Notes: generated by a model not told the origin, from the sequence alone. DNA of 64,000 nt from Photorhabdus noenieputensis (GCF_018448935.1 NZ_RCWC01000001.1:310001-374000), one strand, 5' to 3'; counted from the first letter of the stretch, positions 8,213 through 17,506 are shown. Made by a program: numbers and translations.

Positions 8213-8731
8213 ATGTTTTTAAGCAAACTTGCTCGCTTTGCATTAACTGCAACTTCTGTGGCTCCTGTATGCATCACATTGGCTTATTTGGCTTTCATTC
8301 AAAAAAACTACATTATGCTTGGTGTGTATATAACTATAGGAGTGATTAGTGTCTTTCTCTGTATTATTATATTGAAATATTCTATTCATCATTCAGGTCG
8401 AACAAAAAAGAATATAAAAACAGCTACTCCAGCTAATAAAGAAGTAACTAATTACTTTTTAACATATTTATTTCCATTGCTTAGTGCGTCCGGGACATTT
8501 TTTGACTGGAAAATTGCTGCATTCTTTTACATTAGTTTGCTTGCTTATGTTTCTTTCTCTGAAGGTTATAGCTTTAATCCGTTATTATCATTCTTCGGTT
8601 ATAAATTTTATGAAGCAGAGGACGAGACAGGTATTAGTTTTGTATTGATTACCAAAAGGGATTTATTTTTAGTGAATAACGACAGGTTAGATGTTATAAA
8701 GCTAACAGCTCACACATACATTGTTGTTTAA
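8213..8731 (+). CDS. kwaA: Kiwa anti-phage defence membrane protein KwaA
   Basis: A 172-aa membrane protein with four predicted segments (about residues 10-29, 33-55, 80-95, 98-115) and a cytoplasmic C-terminus containing SFNPLLSFFGYKFYE and ISFVLITKRDL, the pattern I associate with KwaA. In Kiwa, KwaA senses phage infection at the inner membrane and works with KwaB. The start at 8213 is chosen for its strong RBS (GGGAGGTG); the longer frame from 8165 has none. It is AT-rich, lies directly after the lysis genes, and is preceded by a LexA box. The identification rests on combined size, topology and the KwaB neighbour. Confidence 0.75.
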   Translation: MFLSKLARFALTATSVAPVCITLAYLAFIQKNYIMLGVYITIGVISVFLCIIILKYSIHHSGRTKKNIKTATPANKEVTNYFLTYLFPLLSASGTFFDWKIAAFFYISLLAYVSFSEGYSFNPLLSFFGYKFYEAEDETGISFVLITKRDLFLVNNDRLDVIKLTAHTYIVV

Positions 8732-8750
8732 TTCAAAAAGGAAATTACTT

Positions 8751-9650
8751 ATGGAATTATTTGCTATAACCGACACTAGTAAAATTGTGAGAGTTGTCAC
8801 AGACTCAGAGACGCAAAAATCTGTAAACACCTTGTTTAAAAAACAAAAAGAATATTTTGAAAATAATTATACGACATCTGTAGAATTTAGTGGTGGTTAT
8901 ATTACCAGTCCTGTGGAGTATTTTTGTATTGATAATTTTGATGATGTTATAGGTGTTCTTGATGCAATTCAGACGCCTACCTCCATTCAAGAGTGGAGTC
9001 CGCAGGAGATATCTATTTTTAATATAAAGGCTCTGTTTTCTGGTGAAATTACTTCATCTGAAACAGAAGATAATATAAAAGCTTATCTTCAATGTTTTGA
9101 TAAAAGACAAATAATAGATAATAAAAAAACATTGTTTCATAGTGTACTTCAAGACAAAAATACCTTTAAGCTATCTGATTCTGATGGTTTGGTTATCGAT
9201 AATAAGCTAACCGCAATACTTGAGGGTAATAAATTAAAATTTAAAAGTTTTCATATGTTGAGGCGAGTATTCGATGTTGATGGGTATTTTAAAGAGGCCA
9301 CTGATGATGATTTAAGAGAGTTTTCTAATCATGATCATTTCCATATTTCAAATAATTTTGACCTTACAAGTCTTGCTGATACAGTAATAAGAAAGAAAGT
9401 ATCATTAATAAATAAATCAAGAGTCTTAGAGAATTATACTGTGGATGCTTTATTAGCAGCAGCTAATGAAAATGGAGTGGTTTTTGATTTAGATATACAC
9501 GAAGATAATGGCAAAAGGAAAATTGCAATGCCACAAGAGAAAAAACACATTAAGAGGCTATTGTGTTTTCTGGATGAAGATTATTTTACCTCGCAGATTA
9601 CTCAAACATTATACAGGACAAACTCTAAGAAAAAGGTTAATCAATCTTAA
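8751..9650 (+). CDS. kwaB: Kiwa anti-phage defence protein KwaB (DUF4868)
   Basis: A 299-aa soluble protein. The C-terminal two thirds fit DUF4868: a KFKSFHMLRRVFDV segment near residue 165, a following E..DDDLREF helix, and the end signature LLCFLDEDYFTSQ with TLYRTNSKK. KwaB is the DNA-binding effector of Kiwa that limits phage replication after KwaA senses infection. The start at 8751 has GGAA upstream and lies 19 bases after kwaA; the gene is followed by a terminator at 9714, so kwaAB forms a closed unit. Base composition is lower in GC than the phage genes around it, suggesting transfer. Confidence 0.78.
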   Translation: MELFAITDTSKIVRVVTDSETQKSVNTLFKKQKEYFENNYTTSVEFSGGYITSPVEYFCIDNFDDVIGVLDAIQTPTSIQEWSPQEISIFNIKALFSGEITSSETEDNIKAYLQCFDKRQIIDNKKTLFHSVLQDKNTFKLSDSDGLVIDNKLTAILEGNKLKFKSFHMLRRVFDVDGYFKEATDDDLREFSNHDHFHISNNFDLTSLADTVIRKKVSLINKSRVLENYTVDALLAAANENGVVFDLDIHEDNGKRKIAMPQEKKHIKRLLCFLDEDYFTSQITQTLYRTNSKKKVNQS

Positions 9651-9700
9651 TGAATGGTTATTCCTCCGGTACATAATAGCCAGTAAATAACTCTAAAAAC

Positions 9701-9901
9701 TCAACACCCCAATCCATCACATCTGTGGTGGTTTTTTATAGTGGAATATTTGCAACTAACTCTTGTGGCAGAAAAACAGATTAAACCATTTACTACTGTG
9801 TAACTTGCAAGCTTAGACATAAGTGCACTGAAGTTGTCAGCTTGCTGAGGTAGTTTTTTTAGTGAATCATCTATCTTTTCGATGGTTGATTTAAAACTCA
9901 T
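9701..9901 (-). CDS. Small unknown protein, possibly truncated
   Basis: A 66-aa ORF starting MSFKSTIEKIDDSLKKL with a perfect Shine-Dalgarno AAGGAG six bases before the ATG at 9901. The first 45 residues look like an amphipathic helical protein; the last 14 are encoded by the kwaAB terminator hairpin, so the original 3' end may be lost. No family is recognised. The remainder up to the IS at 10079 holds nothing else I can support. Confidence 0.4.
   Translation of the reverse strand: MSFKSTIEKIDDSLKKLPQQADNFSALMSKLASYTVVNGLICFSATRVSCKYSTIKNHHRCDGLGC
9714..9737 (+). terminator. Terminator of the kwaAB unit
   Basis: Stem CCATCAC/GTGGTGG (7 pairs, one G-T) with loop ATCT, followed by six T. It closes transcription 64 bases after kwaB. 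Confidence 0.75.
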
Positions 9902-10078
9902 TACAGACTCCTTGAGAGTGTTTTTGTTCATGGAAAGATAAAACTACCTATTTTTAACATGAAATAAGTTGAGACAAGTCACTTAATGAAATTAAAGCTA
10001 AGAATGATAATTTCATCTTTTAAACAGTTACGTTAATACCGATAATTCATGCTACTGCCTGTTCCTATCGCGTACTAG

Positions 10079-10995
10079 GCTGTGTCCCTTAATATCAATT
10101 AATAGTATTATTATCTGATTGATTTCGATGCAGGAACAAAATGGTGGCACGTTACGACATTTCTGATGATGCTTGGATATTGATAGAATCTTGTTTGCCC
10201 CCTGTACGTTCAGGGCAGGCAGGACGTCCACATGTTGAACACCGCAGTGTGATGAATGGGATGTTCTGGGTGTTATGTTCAGGTGCGCCGTGGCGCGATT
10301 TGCCTGAACGCTACGGTCCCTGGAAAACGGTTTATAACCGATTTAACCGTTGGTCAAAATCAGGCATTATCAATAAGATATTTAACCGATTACTGTCCAT
10401 TCTGGATGAAAAATGCCTCATAGACTGGTCTGAAATTTGTCTGGATGGCAGCCATGTTCGTGCCAGTAAAGATGCTGCCGGGGCGAAAAAAAACATCCCG
10501 ATATCGCTGACGATCATGCGTTGGGTCGCTCACGCGGTGGTTATGGCACCAAAATCCACCTGGCAACTGACGGAAAGGGCTTCCCACTCAACCTGATGTT
10601 GACGGCAGGCCAGGCCCATGAGAGTCAAACGGCTATTCCTTTGCTCGATGGCATTGGCGTCCAACGCAAGAATGGTTTTATGAAACGGCGTGGCAAAGCG
10701 GTGTTGGCAGATAAAGGCTATTCGGGAAGAAAACTCCGCGGTTACCTGCGCAAATTGAGAATAAAGAGCATTATTCCTTATAAAATCAATGAAAAAGGGA
10801 ATAGTGATGGTCGTACACAATTTGATGAACAGGCTTATTGTGACCGTAATGTTGTCGAACGCTGTTTTGGTTTTTTGAAAGGTAATCGACGTATTGCAAC
10901 ACGCTATGAAAAAACAGCACGAAACTATCTGTCGATGGTGAAATTAGGCTGTATTCGACTCTTTTGCCGGAGATTATATAATTAAGGGACACTAC
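10079..10995 (+). mobile_element. IS5-family insertion sequence (917 bp), complete
   Basis: The ends are imperfect inverted repeats (GCTGTGTCCCTTAAT left, GTAGTGTCCCTTAAT right, reverse complement), flanked by a 4-bp target duplication CTAG at 10075-10078 and 10996-10999, the YTAR-type target of IS5 relatives. It carries a two-frame DDE transposase. It sits between the Kiwa unit and the packaging genes, inside the prophage late region. Confidence 0.88.
10141..10985 (+). CDS. IS5-family (IS427-like) transposase made by -1 frameshifting
   Basis: The first frame (10141-10596) and second frame (open to 10985) join at A8 (10486-10493), where the zero frame reads gcg-aaA-AAA-AAC, a canonical A AAA AAC slippery heptamer. 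The joined product is a DDE transposase: the first Asp in SEICLDGSHV, the second in LADKGYSGR, and Glu in NVVERCFGFLK. Without the shift the product loses the second and third catalytic residues, which keeps transposition rare. No inactivating mutation is seen. Confidence 0.85.
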
Positions 10996-11041
10996 CTAGT
11001 GATAATGCTGATGTATAATCCTTCCATGCAAGGAGGAAGTG

Positions 11042-11359
11042 ATGTTAAAAATATTCAATTGCGTAAAATTTATCGGATTGCTGATTGTTTTTATTTTACC
11101 TTGTATCGGGTACTCGGAAACCCAATACGTAGATCCTATGACAACATGTCTAAATGATTATGTCCTTCCTAAATTATCAGCAGACATACTGCCTGAAAAG
11201 TTAGTGGATGATGCTTTTATTACGTGCAAATCTCAGGTTGATGAGTGGCTTAAGCCTTTTGAGGCTATTGATAAACGTGAAGAAAACTATAAATCTATGC
11301 ATGATTTTTATGTTCGAATGGTAAATATCAGACGGAAAGCCGAATTAAGCAATAACTGA
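11042..11359 (+). CDS. Small exported protein, unknown
   Basis: A 105-aa protein with a clear signal peptide (FIGLLIVFILPCIGYS then ETQYV) and two cysteines in the mature part (TTCLND and ITCKSQ), probably a periplasmic disulphide protein. The start ATG 11042 follows AAGGAGG with 5-base spacing. It lies between the IS element and the terminase genes and has its own terminator, so it looks like a cargo gene. No family is recognised. Confidence 0.6.
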   Translation: MLKIFNCVKFIGLLIVFILPCIGYSETQYVDPMTTCLNDYVLPKLSADILPEKLVDDAFITCKSQVDEWLKPFEAIDKREENYKSMHDFYVRMVNIRRKAELSNN

Positions 11360-11397
11360 ATGATGATTATTTGTTATTGAATAAATATTGCATGTTG

Positions 11398-11420
11398 ACC
11401 ACCTTCCACGGTGGTTTTTA
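11398..11420 (+). terminator. Terminator before the packaging genes
   Basis: Stem ACCACC/GGTGGT with loop TTCCAC, followed by a T-rich run. It separates the small exported-protein gene from the terminase operon. Confidence 0.65.
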
Positions 11421-11437
11421 TATTTTAAGGGAAAGAA

Positions 11438-12157
11438 ATGGCAAAAAATACTGACTGGGAGGGAATAGAGCGTGATTACCGTTCTGGCTTTCTCTCAATC
11501 AGGGAGATTGCCAAACAACACGGTATTAGTGATGCAGCGATTCGGAAGAGAGCGAAAACTGAGGGATGGGTTCGCACTATTGTTGAAAGTACGCAGTGCG
11601 GACCTGATGCGAACCAAGCGGAAAGTCAGGTAGCAAGTAGCACCAGTAATATCTTGGAGTCTGAAAAGTTCGCAGAGAGTTCGCAAGGAACCGCAGGGAT
11701 TCTAAAGCCGCAATACGAACAGTTTGCTCAAAACATAGCGGCGGGTATGCCGATGAAAGAGGCGGCAATTTGTGCGGGTTACTCTCCAGCCCGTGCTGAT
11801 TCTCAATCATCCATATTGATACGCAGACCGGAAATAAAAGCCCGCATTCGAGAACTGAGAAACGAAGCGGCGTTGCTTGTTTCATTCAATGCTGGACACT
11901 TGGCTGAATTGTCGTTTCGTGCTGGGAAGGAAGCGTTAGCAGATAAGAAATTCGGGCAGGTTGCCCCAAATATTAAAAATGCCGCGCAACTTACCGGTAT
12001 CGATATGAGCAGCAATAAAACTGAGGTCAATGTTGATCTCGCTGGTCTGAGTTATGGCAAGGTCTGTATTGTCACGCCTGCCAATTGCCCGGCTGATGTC
12101 TGGTCAACATATATGGAGAAACTGCGCGAGGGAAAACAGGTAGCCCAGTCATCATAG
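11438..12157 (+). CDS. Terminase small subunit
   Basis: A 239-aa DNA-recognition subunit of the packaging motor. The N-terminus has an HTH (residues about 12-40, [19 protein letters not shown]). A second conserved part begins near residue 90 ([23 protein letters not shown]), the usual terminase small-subunit domain, followed by an oligomerisation segment. The last codons (gag gga aaa cag) contain a slippery heptamer leading into the large-subunit frame. The TAG stop at 12155 lies inside the loop of a downstream hairpin. Confidence 0.85.
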   Translation: MAKNTDWEGIERDYRSGFLSIREIAKQHGISDAAIRKRAKTEGWVRTIVESTQCGPDANQAESQVASSTSNILESEKFAESSQGTAGILKPQYEQFAQNIAAGMPMKEAAICAGYSPARADSQSSILIRRPEIKARIRELRNEAALLVSFNAGHLAELSFRAGKEALADKKFGQVAPNIKNAAQLTGIDMSSNKTEVNVDLAGLSYGKVCIVTPANCPADVWSTYMEKLREGKQVAQSS

Positions 12158-12191
12158 ATGGTGTTCTGTACGCTTTTAGTAGTGACTGGGC
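12130..12191 (+). promoter_or_regulatory. Candidate -1 ribosomal frameshift signal joining TerS to TerL
   Basis: Slippery heptamer G GGA AAA (12130-12136) is in register with the small-terminase frame. A 6-base spacer (12137-12142) leads to stem GCCCAGTC (12143-12150) paired with GACTGGGC (12184-12191). A -1 slip enters exactly the frame of the large terminase, which has no ATG, GTG or TTG before its Walker A motif. All three elements of a classical signal are present with normal spacing; function is inferred. Confidence 0.65.
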
Positions 12192-13401
12192 GACAGAAGT
12201 TTTATATGACCGAGCATTAGGTTCTGTTCGTTGGCGTTGGACATATGGCGGGCGTGGTGGCGGTAAATCGGTAGAGATTGCTCGTGCGCTGGTATTGTTG
12301 GGTGCTATAGAACTGATGACGATTCTCTGTGCCCGTGAATTCCAGAACTCAATCAATGATTCTGTTCTTGCCCTGCTTGAAGCACAAATCATTGATCTTG
12401 GCCTGTCCCACTTCTATAAGGTCAAAAACAACGAGATTGAAGGTCGGAACGGCACTCGTTTCACGTTTAAAGGTCTTCGCAACAATATTCAAAGCATCAA
12501 GTCGATGCATGGCATTAAGATCTGTTGGGTTGAAGAGGCTCAGACCGTTTCGCAAGATAGTTGGGATATTCTTGGGCCAACTGTACGTGCTAATAAATCC
12601 GAAGTCTGGGTTTCTTTCAACCCTCGCGAGGAAGAGGACCCGACATACAAACTGATGACCCGGCATCAGGAAGATCCCCCTGACGGTGGCGTTATTATTC
12701 GAAAAGTTAACTATTGTGATAACGCCTTTTTCCCTGACGTACTCCGGCAGGAAATGGAATATTGCAAACGCATCGATTATGAAGCGTATGAGCATATTTG
12801 GCTTGGGTTACCAAAAGCACTCAGTGAAGCGGTTATCTTCTCTGGGAAATACCGTGTTGAAGCATTTTCTGATGAGCTATGGCTAGAAGCTGACCGACTT
12901 TTCTATGGAGCTGACTTTGGTTTCGCTAATGACCCGTCCACACTGGTTCGCTGCTTCATTATTGGTACCAAACTATATATCGAATATGAAGCCTATGGAG
13001 TAGGCGTTGAATTAGATGAAATGCCCCAGTTCTATGATTCGGTGCCGCTTTCTCGTAAATGGCCCATTCATGGGGACAGTAGCCGACCGGAAACTATCAG
13101 TTACTTATCACGCCAGGGGTTCGTTATCGATGGTGCCACAAAATGGCCGGGGAGCGTTGAGGATGGGATCACTTACCTAAAAGGGTTTGAAGAAATCATT
13201 ATTCATGAACGCTGTAAACACATGATTGATGAGGCAAGACTCTATTCATACAAGACTGACCGACTGACCGGTGAAATCCTGCCGGTGGTGCTCGACAAAC
13301 ATAACCATTTATGGGATGCGGTACGTTATTCGCTGGATGGTTATATCACAGGCAAAAACAACCCACTTCGTATATCTAAAAATCTGTTGGGGCGAATTTA
13401 A
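12136..13401 (+). CDS. Terminase large subunit (ATPase-nuclease), no canonical start
   Basis: Packaging motor of the PBSX/XtmB type. Walker A is GGRGGGKS (around 12251), Walker B ICWVEEAQ (around 12524), and the nuclease aspartate lies in [10 protein letters not shown] near 12910, with [12 protein letters not shown] near the end. The frame opens at 12097, and the first ATG/GTG/TTG is a TTG at 12295, after Walker A, which would give a dead enzyme. Translation must therefore start at a rare codon (CTG 12100, ATA 12109, ATC 12151 or ATA 12154) or enter by -1 frameshift from the small subunit near 12136. The latter gives about 421 residues after the junction, a normal length. Confidence 0.88.
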   Translation, partial: TGSPVIIDGVLYAFSSDWATEVLYDRALGSVRWRWTYGGRGGGKSVEIARALVLLGAIELMTILCAREFQNSINDSVLALLEAQIIDLGLSHFYKVKNNEIEGRNGTRFTFKGLRNNIQSIKSMHGIKICWVEEAQTVSQDSWDILGPTVRANKSEVWVSFNPREEEDPTYKLMTRHQEDPPDGGVIIRKVNYCDNAFFPDVLRQEMEYCKRIDYEAYEHIWLGLPKALSEAVIFSGKYRVEAFSDELWLEADRLFYGADFGFANDPSTLVRCFIIGTKLYIEYEAYGVGVELDEMPQFYDSVPLSRKWPIHGDSSRPETISYLSRQGFVIDGATKWPGSVEDGITYLKGFEEIIIHERCKHMIDEARLYSYKTDRLTGEILPVVLDKHNHLWDAVRYSLDGYITGKNNPLRISKNLLGRI

Positions 13402-14906
13402 TGTTTTTCAAATTCAGACATAAAAAGAAAGCGGAGGCTTTGCCAGTTGAACAGGATATTGATCAAGCATCACCTCAGCCAATGAACATACATCCGGATA
13501 CTGTCGGATCGATAACAGAGAGAAAAGTAGCTCGGCCTGTTGAACCATACAGGCCCCCTCCCGGTGTTGTTCCTACTGAACAGTTATCCGCATTAATGGC
13601 AATGGATTCTACACCTTATGAATATATGACGGGTACAGGTGGTATATCGGGAGATGTGGGTTTCCCCGGTTATCCTTATCTGGCCCAACTGTCACAATTA
13701 CCCGAATATCGGAAAATGGTCGGCACTATTGCAGGGGAGATGACTCGTAAGTGGATAAAGCTAACGTCAGTGGGGGATAATGACAAATCAGATAAAATCA
13801 AAGCGCTTAATGAGGCTATTGAAAAATTCCACGTTCGTGAACGGTTAAAAAAAGCCATTGAACATGATGGTTTTTTTGGGCGAGGTCAGATTTACATTGA
13901 TGTTCGCACGTCAAAAGGCGTGCTTGCTGCAACCGATCCGGTTGAACTTGAGTCTAGATTATTTCTGTCACCCAAAAAAATCACAAAGGGGAGTCTTATC
14001 GGCTTTAACGTCATTGAGCCAATATGGACATATCCGGGGATTTATAACGCTAGCAACCCGTTGAGCAATGATTTCTATAAGCCGTCAAGTTGGTATGTGA
14101 TGGCAAAAACTGTACATGACAGTCGTTTGATTACATTTATCACCCGGCCATTAACCGATATGTTTAAACCTGCGTATAATTTCGGCGGCTTATCACTGAC
14201 TCAGATTGCAGAGTTTTATGTACAAAACTGGTATAGGACACGTGATAGCGTATCTGATTTGATCCATTCATTCTCTGTGTCTGGATTTAAAACCAATCTT
14301 CAATCGACGTTGCAAGGACAGACGAAGAATCCCGATCAGTTAATTTATCGTGCAGAATTGTTTAACAAGATGCGTGATAACCGAGGGGTAATGATGCTGG
14401 ATAACGAAGAGGAGTTTTTCCAGTTCAATACACCGCTAAGTGGCCTTGATTCACTGCAAGCCCAGTCTCAGGAACATATGAGTTCAGTCAGTAGCATACC
14501 GTTAGTGATTTTTACAGGTATCACACCGAGCGGGCTAAATGCGTCATCTGATGGGGAAATCCGTGTTTTCTATGACTTCATTGCTACTTTGCAAATGTTA
14601 GTGAAAGATGGACTGGCACGAATGATTGATATTATTCAATTATCCGAATTTGGCGAAATTGATCCTGATATTAGCTTTACATTCGAACCGCTGTATCAAA
14701 TGAATGATGAACAAAAAGCCAGCATACGTAAGACCGATGCAGATGCTGATTCAGTATTAATTGCTGCAAATGTGATTAGCACAGATGAAGCCCGCGAACG
14801 TCTAGCCAACGATGAAAACAGCCCGTATCACTCTCTGGAAATCAATGATGAAATCGACAAAGAAGACGACATCGAAGAAGAGGACAACACGGAAAACATC
14901 ATCTGA
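13401..14906 (+). CDS. Portal protein, DUF1073 family
   Basis: A 501-aa protein forming the dodecameric ring through which DNA enters the capsid. It matches the DUF1073 (Acb1-like N-terminal) portal family: the PGYPYLAQLSQLPEYRKM stretch near residue 95, FFGRGQIYIDV near 155, and the conserved LVIFTGITPSGLNASSDGE near 370. The last 20 residues are very acidic. It overlaps the terminase stop by one base. The sequence looks complete. Confidence 0.85.
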   Translation: MFFKFRHKKKAEALPVEQDIDQASPQPMNIHPDTVGSITERKVARPVEPYRPPPGVVPTEQLSALMAMDSTPYEYMTGTGGISGDVGFPGYPYLAQLSQLPEYRKMVGTIAGEMTRKWIKLTSVGDNDKSDKIKALNEAIEKFHVRERLKKAIEHDGFFGRGQIYIDVRTSKGVLAATDPVELESRLFLSPKKITKGSLIGFNVIEPIWTYPGIYNASNPLSNDFYKPSSWYVMAKTVHDSRLITFITRPLTDMFKPAYNFGGLSLTQIAEFYVQNWYRTRDSVSDLIHSFSVSGFKTNLQSTLQGQTKNPDQLIYRAELFNKMRDNRGVMMLDNEEEFFQFNTPLSGLDSLQAQSQEHMSSVSSIPLVIFTGITPSGLNASSDGEIRVFYDFIATLQMLVKDGLARMIDIIQLSEFGEIDPDISFTFEPLYQMNDEQKASIRKTDADADSVLIAANVISTDEARERLANDENSPYHSLEINDEIDKEDDIEEEDNTENII

Positions 14907-15684
14907 TCCCCTTCAAACACTCCGACAAATTAAACCTAATGTCGGTGTTCGTGTGTGGTACAGCAAGCAGTTATATAAGCTGGTGGATGAGATGAATAAC
15001 TCAGTGATTTACTGGGTATCCGCCAACTATAAGAACAGCGGTGCAGCAATGGCAATGGATGTTAGCCCGGAGATGTTGATGCGTTCAGCAATGCGAAAAT
15101 TAACCCGGCGTTGGTTAAAGCAGTTTGATGCTTTAGCTGACAAGCTGGCGAAAAAATTCGCGGCTTTATCAATGGATAACATGGATGCGTCGTTAAATCA
15201 TGCGTTAGATGCGGTACATATTTCGATACCGTTCACGATGACGACAGAAATGAATAACGCGCTACAGACGGTCATTGGTGAGAATGTTGGGTTGATTAAA
15301 AGTATTCCACGGCAATATTTATCCCAAGTTGAAACACTAGTGATGCAATCAGTAGCAAGGGGGCGTGATCTTGGAACGTTGACAAAAGCCTTGCAAGAGC
15401 GTTACGACATTACTAAGCGCCGAGCAGCCCTGATTGCTCGTGACCAGAACAACAAAGCGACTTCTGTTATGCAATCTGCCCGGCAGCGCTCAATCGGTTT
15501 TAAGACGGGCGTTTGGCGGCATAGTCATGCAGCAAAAAAATTTCGTCAATCACACTTGAAAGCGGATGGTAAAGAGTTCGATTTATCAAAAGGGCTTTAT
15601 ATTGACGGAAAATGGATCATGCCTGGTGAAGAAATCAATTGCGGGTGTGGTTGGCAAATCGTCATTCCTAAACTAACCAACTAA
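14845..15684 (+). CDS. Minor head / head morphogenesis protein (Mu F, SPP1 gp7-like)
   Basis: About 279 aa. The C-terminal half has the family pattern: RRAALIARDQNNKA, then WRHSH.AKKFRQSHLKADG.EFDL and the closing PGEEINCGCGW, equivalent to the conserved C-x-C/H motif of Mu F-like proteins. It binds the portal during capsid assembly. The frame is open from 14812, overlapping the portal gene; I prefer the methionine pair at 14845/14848, because the upstream segment would only mirror the acidic portal tail. The basic Lys/Arg/Thr-rich N-terminus results from this overlap. Confidence 0.78.
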   Translation: MMKSTKKTTSKKRTTRKTSSDPLQTLRQIKPNVGVRVWYSKQLYKLVDEMNNSVIYWVSANYKNSGAAMAMDVSPEMLMRSAMRKLTRRWLKQFDALADKLAKKFAALSMDNMDASLNHALDAVHISIPFTMTTEMNNALQTVIGENVGLIKSIPRQYLSQVETLVMQSVARGRDLGTLTKALQERYDITKRRAALIARDQNNKATSVMQSARQRSIGFKTGVWRHSHAAKKFRQSHLKADGKEFDLSKGLYIDGKWIMPGEEINCGCGWQIVIPKLTN

Positions 15685-15701
15685 TTAATCCGAGAAATAT
15701 T

Positions 15702-17027
15702 ATGAATCACGGTCTGGCGTTAGATCGGGCTTCTGTACGCTCATACGACAGAGATGGGCGTTTGCATGTTGCTGAAAGTCCTATCTCTAAGGCGACGGTA
15801 TCATCGTATTACGGAAGAGAAATCCCGAACTGGCAAGGGTTAAGGCTTGATCCTAATCGTATCTACAAACTGTTGCGTGCCCCTGATGAATTAGAGAAAG
15901 GGGTTGCAACTTTCAATAACCTGCCGTTATTGAAAAAACACATTCCCGTCACGGCGGCCAAACCTTCAACAGAATTGATTGTTGGTACAACGGGATCAGA
16001 TTCCATGTTCGATGGTACATACCTGAAAAACAGCCTGGCAATTTGGGATGCTGAATCTATAGCGGGTATTGAATCGGATGAACAAAAAGAATTGTCAGCG
16101 GCGTATCACTACGTCGCTGATATGACCCCCGGCACGTATGACGGCATTCATCATGATGGCGTTATGCGCGATATCGTCGGGAACCATGTCGCTCTTGTTG
16201 AAGAAGGGCGAGTCGGTGCAGATGTTGTTGTCTGCGATTCCCTCCCTCTGGAGTTAAAACACATGAAGTTAAATAAAAAAATGGTGGCTGTCGCTGTACG
16301 TGCGGCGCTGGGGGCATACTTGCAGCCGAAATTAGCACAAGATGCTGTACCAAAAGAAATTGCCTCATTACTGAAAGCGGGTGGGAGCGCGAAAAGTATA
16401 GCGGAAGCGGCGAAAAACAAATTCGGTACCCTTCTGGCTCAGGATATGGAAATCGACTCAGAGGAGCTTGCCTCAATCATTGAAGCTGTTGCTGATGATG
16501 CGGAGACACAGGAGCCTGCGGAGTTACCCGCGCAGGACGATGATATCTGTGCGCAAGTGCTTGAGCTGCTTGCAGGTAAATTGCCAGAGGAAGACCTGGA
16601 AAAAATCCGGGCGTTAATTTCAGGCACTCCCGCGCAAGACGATGATCCCGATAATAAACCAGAACCAAAGGAAGAGGATAGCGTCAGTAAGCCCGCAATG
16701 GATGCTGCTATTCGTGCAGCTACTCGAAAGGCAGAAAAAGACACAGTGAATCGCATTAATGCTATTCGCATTGCTGAGGCTGAGGTTAAACCCCTCATCG
16801 GTGATGTAGTAGCAATGGATTCTGCTGACGAAATTTACAAGGTTGCGCTTGATGAGGTGGGTGTTGATACAGCCGGCGTTCATCCGTCCGCTTATCGCTC
16901 TTTAGTGAAAATGCAGATCGGCATAGCAGAGTCAGCAAAACTTAAAGCCCGCCTAGCAATGGATTCTGCTGCTATAGATTCTTTTGAAAAACGTTTTCCC
17001 ACCGCATCTAAATTAGTGAGGATTTAA
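15702..17027 (+). CDS. Prohead protease-scaffold, DUF2213
   Basis: A 441-aa protein with two parts. Residues 1-190 are DUF2213, a predicted capsid maturation protease: the YYGREIPNWQ start segment, LLKKHIPV, and MRDIVGNHVALVEEGRVG. Residues about 240-350 are acidic, low-complexity and helical (EELASIIEAVADDAE, repeated AQDDD), as expected of an internal scaffold that is degraded on maturation. It sits directly before the cement and major capsid genes, as in related phages. Confidence 0.8.
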   Translation: MNHGLALDRASVRSYDRDGRLHVAESPISKATVSSYYGREIPNWQGLRLDPNRIYKLLRAPDELEKGVATFNNLPLLKKHIPVTAAKPSTELIVGTTGSDSMFDGTYLKNSLAIWDAESIAGIESDEQKELSAAYHYVADMTPGTYDGIHHDGVMRDIVGNHVALVEEGRVGADVVVCDSLPLELKHMKLNKKMVAVAVRAALGAYLQPKLAQDAVPKEIASLLKAGGSAKSIAEAAKNKFGTLLAQDMEIDSEELASIIEAVADDAETQEPAELPAQDDDICAQVLELLAGKLPEEDLEKIRALISGTPAQDDDPDNKPEPKEEDSVSKPAMDAAIRAATRKAEKDTVNRINAIRIAEAEVKPLIGDVVAMDSADEIYKVALDEVGVDTAGVHPSAYRSLVKMQIGIAESAKLKARLAMDSAAIDSFEKRFPTASKLVRI

Positions 17028-17029
17028 CT

Positions 17030-17506
17030 ATGGGTTTTCCGAACAAAATTAATCACTATCCAGCCCCCGGCATTGAGGGAGCATTTGCCAGTACTAACCC
17101 TGGTGCCACTTTGTTAGCAAGGGACGGCACGCTGATTGCGGGTAACGATGGAGTAACTGTTGGGCGTTTTGCCTGGGTGATTGATGGTGTCGTTTCGAAC
17201 AAGGGGGCGGGTGCCCCGTCTGGTTTTGTGGGGCGTGACGGACAAGCGTCTATCACTCTTTGGCTGGGAGAAGCATCCATGCTGATCCAACCCGGACGTG
17301 AAGTCACTTTATTTACTGCGGGTGATTTTACGGTACGAACAAGCACTCCCGCAAAAGTTGGGGATAAGATTTACGCATCCTTAAAAACGGGTGAGGTGCA
17401 GGCCGCCGCAGCGGGAAAAACTATCACTGATTTTATCGAAACTAAATTCGTTGCCGGTACTGCTGCTGGTGCGGGTGAATTAGTTAAAATGGGGACCTGG
17501 AGCTAA
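17030..17506 (+). CDS. Capsid decoration / structural cement protein
   Basis: A 158-aa glycine- and alanine-rich beta protein. Segments such as [15 protein letters not shown] and [17 protein letters not shown] match the DUF2190-like/Gp24 cement proteins that trimerise on the capsid surface. It starts two bases after the scaffold gene and overlaps the capsid gene start by one base. Assignment rests mostly on position and composition. Confidence 0.65.
   Translation: MGFPNKINHYPAPGIEGAFASTNPGATLLARDGTLIAGNDGVTVGRFAWVIDGVVSNKGAGAPSGFVGRDGQASITLWLGEASMLIQPGREVTLFTAGDFTVRTSTPAKVGDKIYASLKTGEVQAAAAGKTITDFIETKFVAGTAAGAGELVKMGTWS

Noticed and set aside
9508-9690. Small plus-strand ORF overlapping kwaB
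   Set aside because: It is out of frame inside kwaB, with composition typical of a shadow frame.
10521-10985. Second IS reading frame as an independent gene
   Set aside because: It lacks its own RBS and contains only the later catalytic residues; it is the -1 frameshift continuation of the first frame.
12295-13401. Large terminase starting at the TTG 12295
   Set aside because: This would remove the Walker A motif and cannot give a working packaging ATPase.
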